Below are positions 1 through 7,889 of a stretch of 64,000 nt of DNA, piece after piece; position 1 is the stretch's first letter; every line of letters begins with the position of its first letter. The notes below the pieces were generated by a model. The model was not told the DNA's origin, did no database searches, and saw nothing but the letters and a program-made list of their open reading frames with translations. Where the stretch lies: the NCBI RefSeq assembly GCF_001632745.1, contig NZ_LQRT01000035.1, forward strand, positions 62,001 to 126,000. Direction: 5' to 3'. The translations under genes and the position numbers were made by a program. The DNA is from Aquimarina aggregata (GTDB taxonomy: Bacteria; Bacteroidota; Bacteroidia; Flavobacteriales; Flavobacteriaceae).

Positions 1-106
1 AACAAATATTAAACGTCATAAGCAACCCAAAAAAATATCACCAAACTCTAGGTAACATTTTCATCAATTAAAACATAAAGTAATATATAAACAAACTAGA
101 TAACAA

Positions 107-1582
107 ATGAAAAAAACAATCTCCACATTGATTCTTGTTCTATTTTATTTAATCGCCTTTCCTTATCAAACAGAGTTTGTAGTTACAGAAGGAGTTGAAT
201 ATGGAAATTCTGGGACTTTATCACAAGGAATAAATACTCTAAACGGTAACGGTACAATTACCATCAAAGGTGATATTAAAGTTAATGGTAATGTAACAAT
301 TCCAGAAGGAATTGAACTTAACTTTTTTCGAGGAAACAAACTTAAAATAAATGGTAATGTTACAGTAACGATTAATGGAAGTATTAATGCTGGTTCCTAT
401 CAAATATTTGATTTAGATGATAATGGGACAATTGATGATTGTTTTATTGATAATTTTGATCTTACTAAAGATGATGGAAAAGTTAACGGAAATCTCAAAA
501 ATGATTTTGTAATACCTCAATGGTTTGGTGTAGATGATACCGGAAGTCAATTTACATCTCAACTATTTCAAAAAGCTATAGAAGCATTTCCTAATGTAAG
601 AAAATTTGTGGCCAATGGAAGATTTGTTTTAGACCGTATGTTATATCTGAATCAAAGTAATAGATACTATGATTTTAGCGGAGCAACATTTATTGGCGCT
701 AATTCTGATTCTAGAATAATGTGCCGGGGTAATGATGATTTATGGAACATCCCATCCAACGAGTTAATAAATTATGAAATTCTTTCTGGACAAAGTAGAG
801 ATAACCTAGATGAATATCAACTTTTAAACACAAGCAGTATTAAAGGGTCTGTAGGTGGAGGAATGATTGCGATTGGAAAATATTTCACAAAAGAGGATAC
901 CTTCATCTCCCCATACTCTGTATGGGACGTTACTTTATATGGAGGTTATTACATTCCTAGATATAAAGGAGATGTTGCAATAGGTATTGGAAATGCTAAA
1001 AATATTGAGATCACAGATGTTAATATTAATTGTTATAATGGTTTACGAGGTATCGCCATTCAACCTCCTACTAATAAAGAAAGAGTAAAAGGGAATTATG
1101 CAAAACTGTTTTATTTAGATAAATGGGAGTATAAAATTGACTCCATAACGACATCAAAAATTAGTAGAACAGATCATATTATTCTAAAAAATATTATTCA
1201 ACAAGGGGGGATTAATATCATAAACATTGATATAGAGCCTGGAACTAAACATTATGTCAAAAATGTAGTAATTGATAATGTAATAGGTCATGAAATCACA
1301 GGCTTAGAACACCTTACAGGGGAAAAAGGTCACTCATTTAGATTGAGCTCTCAAAATGATGGTATTAAAATAGAAAATGTCTCTTTATCTAATATCATAT
1401 TAAGCTATGTTCATGGAGGGTTTCGATTTGACGGTGTAACTGGATCCATATCAAATTATCAAATAAATGCTGCTCAAAATAGTGATGAAGAATATGTAGA
1501 AGTAAATAGCTTTATAAAAAATGATCGAAAATCTTTAGAAGATGCTCTAAAAAGGATTTCTGAATTAGAAAAAAGTAACTAA
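107..1582 (+). CDS. Secreted right-handed beta-helix (pectate-lyase-like) protein
   Basis: A 491-residue protein with an N-terminal hydrophobic signal segment (residues 1-20). Short Asn/Gly/Ile-rich strands follow, of the kind that form parallel beta-helix coils (for example NGNGTITIKGDIKVNGNVTI). The centre has the layout of a pectate-lyase-superfamily fold: an IPQWFGV segment, then QKAIEAFPN. No T9SS C-terminal domain or lipobox is visible, and the last 15 residues look like a short coiled coil. It is probably an exported carbohydrate-active or carbohydrate-binding surface protein; the substrate is unknown and no catalytic residues can be assigned with confidence. Its stop lies 8 nt before the first attC-like element, so it may itself be the end of a cassette array. 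Confidence 0.7.
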   Translation: MKKTISTLILVLFYLIAFPYQTEFVVTEGVEYGNSGTLSQGINTLNGNGTITIKGDIKVNGNVTIPEGIELNFFRGNKLKINGNVTVTINGSINAGSYQIFDLDDNGTIDDCFIDNFDLTKDDGKVNGNLKNDFVIPQWFGVDDTGSQFTSQLFQKAIEAFPNVRKFVANGRFVLDRMLYLNQSNRYYDFSGATFIGANSDSRIMCRGNDDLWNIPSNELINYEILSGQSRDNLDEYQLLNTSSIKGSVGGGMIAIGKYFTKEDTFISPYSVWDVTLYGGYYIPRYKGDVAIGIGNAKNIEITDVNINCYNGLRGIAIQPPTNKERVKGNYAKLFYLDKWEYKIDSITTSKISRTDHIILKNIIQQGGINIINIDIEPGTKHYVKNVVIDNVIGHEITGLEHLTGEKGHSFRLSSQNDGIKIENVSLSNIILSYVHGGFRFDGVTGSISNYQINAAQNSDEEYVEVNSFIKNDRKSLEDALKRISELEKSN

Positions 1583-1589
1583 GCAGACT

Positions 1590-1648
1590 TGGCTTATAAC
1601 GGAAAAGTAAAAAACATTAAAACGATTTTTTACTTGAGACGTTGCCTA
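1590..1648. repeat. attC-like imperfect palindrome, site A
   Basis: About 57 nt between the beta-helix gene and the acetyltransferase gene. The left arm (1591-1614, GGCTTATAACGG then AAGTAAAAAA) pairs with the right arm (1626-1646, TTTTTTACTT then ACGTTGCC). The outer ends are complementary and the inner stem is perfect over 10 bp, as in short integron attC sites. The following CDS starts 12 nt after the right core. Confidence 0.4.
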
Positions 1649-1659
1649 TAATTAAAAAA

Positions 1660-2100
1660 ATGAAAAAAATAGATGATATTGATAAAAAGGAGTATAAAGA
1701 AGTTGTTGAACTTTGGGAAGCTTCAGTTAGAGCAACACATCATTTTCTAAAAGAAGAAGATATTGAATATTTTAAACCACTAATATTAAACACCTATTTA
1801 GATGCTGTTGAATTAAAATGTATTCGGGGTAATGGTAAAAAAATAGTTGGTTTTCTTGGAGTTGCTGATCAAAACTTGGAAATGTTATTTATTCATCCTG
1901 ATTTTAGAGGAAAAAGAATAGGAAAAACACTATTAGATTATTCAATTGACAAATTGAACGTTACGAAAGTTGACGTGAACGAACAGAATGAACAAGCTGT
2001 CGGGTTTTACAAGCATTGTGGATTTGAAGTTATAGAGCGTTCTGAATTGGACTCTTCTGGAAAACCTTACCCAACTTTACATATGAAATTAATAAAATAA
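1660..2100 (+). CDS. GNAT family N-acetyltransferase (YjaB-like)
   Basis: A GNAT-fold acetyltransferase that would use acetyl-CoA to acetylate a small molecule or protein N-terminus or side chain. The acetyl-CoA loop is visible as HPDFRGKRIGKTLL (R/QxxGxG/A type), followed by the C-terminal VNEQNEQAVGFYKHCGFEV segment typical of the family. The N-terminal WEASVRATHHFL motif matches YjaB-like members. I chose ATG 1660 over the in-frame TTG at 1642, because the TTG lies inside the right core of the attC-like site and adds only six residues. The gene stands alone between two attC-like elements, as in a single-gene cassette. The substrate is unknown. Confidence 0.85.
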   Translation: MKKIDDIDKKEYKEVVELWEASVRATHHFLKEEDIEYFKPLILNTYLDAVELKCIRGNGKKIVGFLGVADQNLEMLFIHPDFRGKRIGKTLLDYSIDKLNVTKVDVNEQNEQAVGFYKHCGFEVIERSELDSSGKPYPTLHMKLIK

Positions 2101-2105
2101 CTACA

Positions 2106-2299
2106 GCCAACACGGTTTATAAAACATAGCTAATAAGTGCTTAACCAAAAGGTTTGTGTATATTTAGGAAGGCCCCAAATTTTTGATTAGGCTTTTAAAC
2201 GAGAAAAAATGAAAAGCAAAATATTTATATTTAGCTAAGTAATAAACCGAAACGTTAGTGCTTATCACTTGCTCTACGTTTCTTATACTTAACGTTAAC
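2106..2299. repeat. attC-like element, site E1 (long form)
   Basis: A 194-nt noncoding element starting 5 nt after the acetyltransferase stop. The left end (GCCAACACGGTTTATAAAAC, then TAGCTAATAAGTGCT) is the inverted counterpart of the right end (GTGCTTATCACTTGCTCTAC, then TTTCTTATACTTAACGTTAAC). Its right part (2248-2299) is clearly homologous to 5401-5450 and 6204-6256. The central AAAAGCAAAAT and TTTATATTT block is shared with site E2. Confidence 0.5.
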
Positions 2300-2322
2300 A
2301 ATAATTTGACATTGATTGTAAA

Positions 2323-2889
2323 TTGAATAATATATCAAACAAAATAGCTTTAAATTATTGTGCTCTTAAGCAATCAACTGTTTTAGATTGGGAAACCAAG
2401 AGCACAATAATTGAATACAAAAAAGGTGACCAAATAGTAAAAGAAGGACAACAAAGGCATAAATTATTTTTTTTGATAAAAGGCTCTTTAAAGGCATATT
2501 ATATTCTTAATGACAAGAAAATCACAGATTGGTTTGCTTTCGAAAATCAATTCATCACTTCAAGTTCAAGTTATCTCTCTGACGAACCAAGTCTTCATTT
2601 TATTGAAACCATAGAAGATTGTGTGGTCCTTGAAACTGAAAAATCTAATGTAGAATTACTTTGCAAAAAACATCATGATTTTGAACATTTGTTTCGTGTC
2701 GTTTTATCAAAAGTAATTGTTCAATTTAGATATAGAATTGCTTCTATTCAATTTAAAACTGTTAAACAACGATATGAAAGTTTAATAGAACAATATCCGC
2801 AGATTGAATTAACAGTACCATTAGGAGATATTGCATCTTATTTAGGAATAACACAAGAAACTCTAAGCAGAATAAGAGCATCTAACTAA
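2323..2889 (+). CDS. Crp/Fnr-type transcriptional regulator
   Basis: A 188-residue one-component regulator. The N-terminal cyclic-nucleotide-binding beta-roll is visible in the YKKGDQIVKEGQQRHKLFFL and IKGSLKAYYI segments. The C-terminal winged helix ends with the Bacteroidetes-typical recognition helix YLGITQETLSRIR. The start is unusual: no in-frame ATG exists upstream and the only usual options are TTG 2323 or the non-standard ATT 2311, so TTG is chosen. It stands 67 nt before three co-directional genes (DUF6463, DJ-1-like, FAD monooxygenase) and probably controls them, as such short Crp-like proteins often regulate a neighbouring oxidoreductase. The ligand is unknown; the residues needed for cAMP binding are not evident. 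Confidence 0.85.
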   Translation: MNNISNKIALNYCALKQSTVLDWETKSTIIEYKKGDQIVKEGQQRHKLFFLIKGSLKAYYILNDKKITDWFAFENQFITSSSSYLSDEPSLHFIETIEDCVVLETEKSNVELLCKKHHDFEHLFRVVLSKVIVQFRYRIASIQFKTVKQRYESLIEQYPQIELTVPLGDIASYLGITQETLSRIRASN

Positions 2890-2956
2890 TAATTTGATAT
2901 AGGTCAAAAAATATTTTTAAAAGTACGCTTACCTTTATACCTATAACAAGCGAATT

Positions 2957-3364
2957 ATGAAGTTATTTAATGGCAAAATATTAATTTATACAGGAATTTC
3001 GCATTGTCTATTAGGTATATCCCCTTTTGCTTTTGGAAAACAATTTTTAACATTTTCTCAAACATACTTTTTCAAAATTAGTGATGGGCTTTTTGAATTT
3101 CCGTTGTTGAATGGAATAATGAATTATGAAAATTTTGCTTCTTTTTGGTTTGTATATTTTGGGATTTTAATTATAGTCATTGGAATTCTTATAAATTACA
3201 TAGAAAAGACAAATAAAATAGTCCCTAAAAAATTCATAACTACATATCTAATTGCAGTATTAATTGGTGTTTATATGATTCCCTTTTCTGGTATGACATT
3301 TCTTATGCTGCCACACGCAATATATATGTTGTACCAAAGTAGAAACAAGAAAATTAAAGTATAA
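2957..3364 (+). CDS. DUF6463-like integral membrane protein
   Basis: A 135-residue protein with four predicted hydrophobic segments (about 8-28, 52-60, 65-82 and 92-125). The first helix carries the TGISHCLLG motif seen in the small membrane proteins grouped as DUF6463; this assignment is from recall of the family. Function unknown. It is the first gene of a tight operon: the next start is 2 nt downstream. Its presence beside a Crp-like regulator and a flavin monooxygenase suggests a role in handling a membrane-active or lipophilic compound, which is inference only. Confidence 0.65.
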   Translation: MKLFNGKILIYTGISHCLLGISPFAFGKQFLTFSQTYFFKISDGLFEFPLLNGIMNYENFASFWFVYFGILIIVIGILINYIEKTNKIVPKKFITTYLIAVLIGVYMIPFSGMTFLMLPHAIYMLYQSRNKKIKV

Positions 3365-3366
3365 AA

Positions 3367-4095
3367 ATGAAAAAAACAATCACATTACTCACACTAACAT
3401 TAATACTTTTAAGTTGTTCAGAACGAACAAAAACCAATTCTGAAAAAACAACAATTACAAAAATTCCAATACAAGAAAAAATAACAAAAAAGTTTATTAA
3501 CCAAAGTTTACCAACCATTGGAATACTAATCTTTGAAGGAGTAATAATAAATGAAGTAGTTGCTCCATTAGATGTCTTTTCTAATCCTACCATTGACAAT
3601 AAGAATCTTTTTAACGTAATCACGATTGCAAAAGAAAATAAAACTTATAACAGCGCTCATGGATTAAAAATAATACCAGATTTTGTAATTGAAGATATAC
3701 CTGAATTAAAAGTTTTAGTAGTACCAAGTTCATACAATCCTACCGACCAAACTTCAGACGAAAAATTAGTGAATTTTGTTAAAGAACAGAATAAATCAAC
3801 CGATTATATAGCTAGCCATTGTGCAGGAGCATTTTTAATTGGTGCATCAGGAATTGCGAACAATAAAAAAATAGTCACCTATGTTACTGGTGGAAAGTCT
3901 TTAAAAGAAAATTACCCCAATTTACAAGTTGTTGATGATAATAAAATTTCTGTTATTCAAGATGGGAAATTTATTTCATCGAATGGTAGCTTAGTAAGTT
4001 ATATCGCCTCGTTTGATTTGTTAGAAAAACTAACAAGTACAGAACATAGAAAATTTGTTGAAACATCAATACTATTTGATAGAATAAAAAAATAA
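3367..4095 (+). CDS. DJ-1/PfpI (class I glutamine amidotransferase-like) lipoprotein
   Basis: A 242-residue protein with a lipoprotein signal peptide (LILLSC, Cys17) and then a DJ-1/PfpI domain. The nucleophile elbow is ASHCAGAFLIG with Cys152. The conserved acidic residue lies in GVIINEVVAPLDVF, and GKFISSNGSLVSYIASFDLL closes the domain as in AraC-type GATase1 members. The family includes isonitrile hydratases, chaperones, glyoxalase-like enzymes and the sensor half of AraC regulators. Lipid anchoring outside the cytoplasm is atypical. It lies 2 nt after the DUF6463 gene and 4 nt before the FAD monooxygenase gene, so all three are co-transcribed. The reaction is unknown. Confidence 0.8.
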   Translation: MKKTITLLTLTLILLSCSERTKTNSEKTTITKIPIQEKITKKFINQSLPTIGILIFEGVIINEVVAPLDVFSNPTIDNKNLFNVITIAKENKTYNSAHGLKIIPDFVIEDIPELKVLVVPSSYNPTDQTSDEKLVNFVKEQNKSTDYIASHCAGAFLIGASGIANNKKIVTYVTGGKSLKENYPNLQVVDDNKISVIQDGKFISSNGSLVSYIASFDLLEKLTSTEHRKFVETSILFDRIKK

Positions 4096-4099
4096 ATTT

Positions 4100-5272
4100 A
4101 TGACCGAAAATATAGCTATAATTGGTGGAGGAATTGGAGGTTTAGTTACAGCATTGTCCTTGGATAAATTAAATATTCCATATACATTATACGAAAGAGC
4201 TGCTTCGTTGGAAGCAGTTGGAGCAGGAATATGGCTATCACCAAATGCTTTACAAGTTTTACAATGGATTAATCCTACCCTACTACAGGAAATTCAAAAT
4301 GCTGGAAATACTCTTAATAGAATTTTGGTAGCAGATCATAAATTTAACCCAATATCGGATTCCAATCAAGATTTTGTACAAGGAAAATTTGGTTTTACTA
4401 CAATGGCTATACATAGGGGAGAGCTACAGGAAATTTTATATAAATATGTACAACAAGAAAATATTGAATTGGGTAAAGAATTCAAAGAATACGCACAGGA
4501 TAGCGAAAAATCTATAAGGTTATATTTTATAGATGGTTCTCATGTAAATACAAATGCAATAATTGGTGCAGACGGGATTAAGTCCAAAATAAGGAAACAA
4601 CTATTTCCTAATAGTAAATTAAGATATTCGGGACAAACTTGCTGGAGAGGTATTTCTAACTATGATTTAGATCCTCTACTAGAGTCCGTAGGTTTTACCT
4701 TATGGGGTGAAAAATTGCAATTTGGTGTGTCTAAAATTTCAAATGGAAAAGTATATTGGTTTGCTGTAAAAATGAGTCAACCTAACCTAACCGATGATGA
4801 AAAAGACCGTAAAGTTATGTTAACGAACATGTTCTCAGAATACCCTCCTCTTGTAACTTATCTTATTAAAAACACACCAAACGAGAAAATTTTCAGAGAT
4901 GATCTTTCTGATTTAGAACTACTAAATAAATGGAACCTGGGAAATATCTGCCTAATTGGAGATGCTGCACATAGTATGACTCCAGATTTAGGGCAAGGTG
5001 GCGCTCAAGCAATTGAAGACGCATTTTACTTATCAAACTTCATCAAAAAAACTAAAAAATTAGATACAGCATTCGATAAATTTTATAATTATAGAAAGGC
5101 GAAAGTTGAAAAACTAGTAAAACAATCAAGACTCACATCAAAAATCTCAATAACAAACAGATTCTTGGAAATCATTCGAAATTTTATTCTTAAAAAAACA
5201 CCTCAATCTTATATAAAAAAACAGATGTTAGAATTGTATAAACTGGACAAAACTATTGCCAACAATATATAA
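4100..5272 (+). CDS. FAD-dependent aromatic-ring-type monooxygenase
   Basis: A 390-residue class A flavoprotein monooxygenase of the UbiH / salicylate hydroxylase / TetX superfamily, expected to use NAD(P)H and O2 to hydroxylate a small organic substrate. Seen directly: the N-terminal Rossmann motif GGGIGGL (residues 9-15), the second FAD motif around GDAAHSMTPDLGQGGAQAIED (Asp288 in GDAAH) and the intermediate ADGIKSKIRKQLF (DG) motif. The length is typical. There is no signal peptide, so it should be cytoplasmic, unlike its lipoprotein neighbour. It ends the Crp-linked operon. An antibiotic-modifying role as in TetX is possible but not shown by the sequence. Confidence 0.85.
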   Translation: MTENIAIIGGGIGGLVTALSLDKLNIPYTLYERAASLEAVGAGIWLSPNALQVLQWINPTLLQEIQNAGNTLNRILVADHKFNPISDSNQDFVQGKFGFTTMAIHRGELQEILYKYVQQENIELGKEFKEYAQDSEKSIRLYFIDGSHVNTNAIIGADGIKSKIRKQLFPNSKLRYSGQTCWRGISNYDLDPLLESVGFTLWGEKLQFGVSKISNGKVYWFAVKMSQPNLTDDEKDRKVMLTNMFSEYPPLVTYLIKNTPNEKIFRDDLSDLELLNKWNLGNICLIGDAAHSMTPDLGQGGAQAIEDAFYLSNFIKKTKKLDTAFDKFYNYRKAKVEKLVKQSRLTSKISITNRFLEIIRNFILKKTPQSYIKKQMLELYKLDKTIANNI

Positions 5273-5280
5273 GAAAATAT

Positions 5281-5450
5281 AGGACTTTTGAGTTTAATAG
5301 GAAGGTCTGTATTTATTTGCCAAGTCACCAACTATAAAATTTGACGTTAATGAGAAAAAAGATAAAAGCAAAATTATTTATATTTGACTTAATACCAATC
5401 CGAAATGTATAGCTTATCCCCGCCCTACCTTTATTATACTAATCATTAAA
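5281..5450. repeat. attC-like element, site E2 (degenerate long form)
   Basis: Noncoding element after the monooxygenase gene. Its right part (5401-5450: CGAAATGTATAGCTTATCCC, then CGCCCTACCTTTATTATAC) aligns with 2248-2299 and 6204-6256. The AAAAGCAAAATTATTTATAT block near 5365-5390 matches site E1. The left core has decayed and the right core reads ATCATTAAAC instead of ACGTTRnnC. Confidence 0.45.
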
Positions 5451-5468
5451 CAATATTAAAATAAAGAT

Positions 5469-6155
5469 ATGGGAATTTTTGATTTTCTAAATTCTAAACC
5501 TTCAGTTGAAAAACTCACTAAAAAACTTGTAAACTTTGTATACGACAGTGTTCAAACTGAAAAAGGTGTCCGAGTTGAAGATGCTCTTTGCGTAATGTCG
5601 ACAATTTTGGCTGAAAGATGTATCAAAATTGCCGGTGAATTTTCGATCTATAAACACAATTTTGAACCTGGTTCAGCCATATTTTCTGAAAAAATTAATG
5701 AAATTCTTGTTGGATCTGTAGCAGTAGAAAATTGGAATGAATTACCAGAAGACGCTATTTTTTCAAAGATTAAAAGAAAAATAGATTCTCATTTTAGTAA
5801 AAAACCTTTCCCAGCGTTGACAAAAATTTTTGAAGGATTTGCAAAAAATATAGGAGAGTCAGAATGGGGAAACATTAGCTTAAGCGTACCTAATGAAAAT
5901 AAACCTTCTATATTGCCATTACAAGCTGGATATGAAACAAGAAAGTATGTTGATGACACTATTAATCTCGAAAGTGACGAAAAAACCTTACGCATAGTAA
6001 TAAATGCTATTTGTCGTGTACTAATTGATACCAAAATGGCTTTAGACTCATCTATTGCTTTGACTTTAGTATTCGAAATAATAAATGGAATGTCTAAAAC
6101 CGCTACAATGACTGATGAAAAAATGAAAGAATTACAAGCAGAAATAGAAAAGTAA
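5469..6155 (+). CDS. Hypothetical protein (MGIFDFL start)
   Basis: A 228-residue protein that I do not recognise. It is soluble, with no signal peptide or clear membrane segment. It opens with MGIFDFLNSKPS and appears mostly alpha-helical. A central Pro-rich turn (about residues 113-118, KKPFPALTKIF) is followed by a second helical half, and it ends in a charged helix (MTDEKMKELQAEIEK). It stands alone between two attC-like elements, exactly as a single-gene cassette would. No function is assigned. Confidence 0.6.
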   Translation: MGIFDFLNSKPSVEKLTKKLVNFVYDSVQTEKGVRVEDALCVMSTILAERCIKIAGEFSIYKHNFEPGSAIFSEKINEILVGSVAVENWNELPEDAIFSKIKRKIDSHFSKKPFPALTKIFEGFAKNIGESEWGNISLSVPNENKPSILPLQAGYETRKYVDDTINLESDEKTLRIVINAICRVLIDTKMALDSSIALTLVFEIINGMSKTATMTDEKMKELQAEIEK

Positions 6156-6165
6156 AACATTACCA

Positions 6166-6256
6166 AACAACACCTATGCGATAATGCGGAGTTTGGGTTA
6201 AATCGAAAAGGTATTGCTTATTTTCTGCCCTACGTTTCTTATACCAAACGTTGTGC
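6166..6256. repeat. attC-like element, site E3 (short form)
   Basis: About 90 nt. The left core CAACACC (6168-6174) and right core CGTTGTGC (6249-6256) flank a right arm at 6204-6255 (TTGCTTATTTTCTGCCCTAC, then GTTTCTTATACC). That arm matches the right arms of sites E1 and E2. The next CDS begins 49 nt downstream. Confidence 0.45.
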
Positions 6257-6304
6257 TTTATTAACAAAAAGATTAAGAATAATTAATTTCTGAAAAAATA
6301 AAAT

Positions 6305-6736
6305 ATGGCAACAATCAATACTTATTTAAGCTTTATGGGTAACACCGAAGAAGCATTTAATTTTTACAAATCAGTATTTGGTGTCGATTTCGTTGGTGGA
6401 ATAAGACGCTTTGGAGATATGCCTGATAATGAATTAATGTCGGAGGAAGATAAGCAAAAAGTAATGCATGTTGGGTTACCAATAGGCCCCGGGAATTTCC
6501 TTATGGGGACAGATGCACTTGAATCCATGGGACAATCGCTAACATTTGGAAATAACTATTACATCTCTATTAGTCCAGAGAGTAAAGAAGAAGCTATTAA
6601 ACTATTTAATGGGCTTTCATCAGGAGGAACGATAACATCGCCACTAGAGGATACATTTTGGGGTGGGTACTTTGGGACATTTACCGATAAGTTCGGAGTG
6701 CAATGGATGGTAAATTATCTTCAAACAATGAATTAA
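6305..6736 (+). CDS. VOC family protein (PhnB-like)
   Basis: A 143-residue single-domain member of the vicinal oxygen chelate superfamily, PhnB/3-demethylubiquinone-methyltransferase-like branch. It opens with INTYLSFMGNTEEAFNFYKSVFG, the family's typical first beta-alpha unit. It closes with FGTFTDKFGVQWMVNY, where the DxFGxxW motif is diagnostic. Such proteins bind metals or small hydrophobic compounds, and many have no known reaction; the metal ligands are not all evident here. It lies between attC-like sites E3 and D as a lone gene. Confidence 0.85.
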   Translation: MATINTYLSFMGNTEEAFNFYKSVFGVDFVGGIRRFGDMPDNELMSEEDKQKVMHVGLPIGPGNFLMGTDALESMGQSLTFGNNYYISISPESKEEAIKLFNGLSSGGTITSPLEDTFWGGYFGTFTDKFGVQWMVNYLQTMN

Positions 6737-6743
6737 AAACGAA

Positions 6744-6875
6744 GCACAATAACAGCAATAATTCATTGCGACGGAATTTCCTACTCGGAAATTATTATCT
6801 TGAAACGATAACTCGGTTTTCTCAGAATATCCTAGCTTATGATTCCGTAATGAAACTATAACCTAACCGTTGTAC
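6744..6875. repeat. attC-like element, site D
   Basis: A 132-nt element starting 8 nt after the VOC stop. The left end (GCACAATAAC, then AATTCATTGCGACGGAAT) is the inverted counterpart of the right end (ATTCCGTAATGAAACTATAA, then CCGTTGTAC). The inner body differs from sites E1-E3, but the terminal core (GCACAA / GTTGTAC) has the same symmetry. Confidence 0.45.
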
Positions 6876-6969
6876 ACAAACAGAAAAAACTGAACTAAAT
6901 TGACAACAATTTGAACTGTTTGTAAAACAATAACTAACTTACAAGCGTTATTTTTCAACAAAAAAATAA

Positions 6970-7827
6970 ATGGTACAGGATTACAAAACCATCGATTTAT
7001 TTGGCAAATTACTTTTTGAAACTATTATTCTAAAACCGCCCTATAAAAAACCAAACCTCATGCCCAATGAGGCTTGTTTCTTATATATACTAAAAGGCGA
7101 GTATGATTCTATTTCAGAAACTGAACGACTACGCATTGAAGCAGGAGAATCACTTTTAATGAAATGTGGTAACTACACCTGTAATATGCTACCCTCTGCC
7201 AGTTCAGACACATATCAAGCGCTTGCAGTTCATTTTTATCCAGATATATTATTAAAAATTTATGAGAACAAACTTCCTGATTTTCTAACACAAAAACTCC
7301 CTTTAGATATTGGGATGTCTAAACTTAATAGCGACATTTTAATTAGAAAATACATAGAAGGTATCTTGTTTTATTTTCAAACTCCTAAATTGGTTACCGA
7401 AGAAATACTCATCTTAAAACTCAAGGAAATTATCTTGTTGTTAAATCAGACCAAAAATGCACCTGCTATTAGAAACATTCTCTCTAATCTGTTTCATCCA
7501 ACATCGCATTCCTTCAGAGAAATTATAAAAGCGCATTTTTATGAGAATATTTCTTTAGAAGAATTAGCCATTTTAAACAATCAGAGCCTATCTACTTTTA
7601 AAAGAGAATTTAAAAAGATATACAACGCATCTCCGGCAACTTACCTTAGAGATAAAAAACTAGAACGCTCTTTAAAACTGTTACTTTCATCTAATTTAAG
7701 AACAACAGATATCGCTTACGAATGTGGTTTTAGTAATGTATCGCATTTTTCGAAATCCTTCAAGGGCAAATATGGAATTTCGCCTACCGCTTACAAACTG
7801 AACCATTTAGACAAATCTTTGAGCTAA
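6970..7827 (+). CDS. AraC family transcriptional regulator
   Basis: A 285-residue regulator. The N-terminal half is a cupin-like sensor (a YILKGEYDSISETERLRIEAGE-like segment around residues 40-65). The C-terminal AraC DNA-binding domain has two helix-turn-helix units: SLEELAILNNQSLSTFKREF, then TTDIAYECGFSNVSHFSKSF ending KYGISPTAYK. It is followed 62 nt later by an SDR gene and then a DUF1330-like gene, which it probably activates. The ligand is unknown. Confidence 0.9.
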   Translation: MVQDYKTIDLFGKLLFETIILKPPYKKPNLMPNEACFLYILKGEYDSISETERLRIEAGESLLMKCGNYTCNMLPSASSDTYQALAVHFYPDILLKIYENKLPDFLTQKLPLDIGMSKLNSDILIRKYIEGILFYFQTPKLVTEEILILKLKEIILLLNQTKNAPAIRNILSNLFHPTSHSFREIIKAHFYENISLEELAILNNQSLSTFKREFKKIYNASPATYLRDKKLERSLKLLLSSNLRTTDIAYECGFSNVSHFSKSFKGKYGISPTAYKLNHLDKSLS

Positions 7828-7889
7828 TTATAAAACATTTACTTCTCATCGATTTTCATCTTTGCATCAGTAACAAAAAATATGTAAAG

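Noticed and set aside
1642..1659. Earlier TTG start for the acetyltransferase
   Set aside because: It lies inside the right core of the attC-like element and adds a non-homologous six-residue stretch; ATG 1660 fits better.
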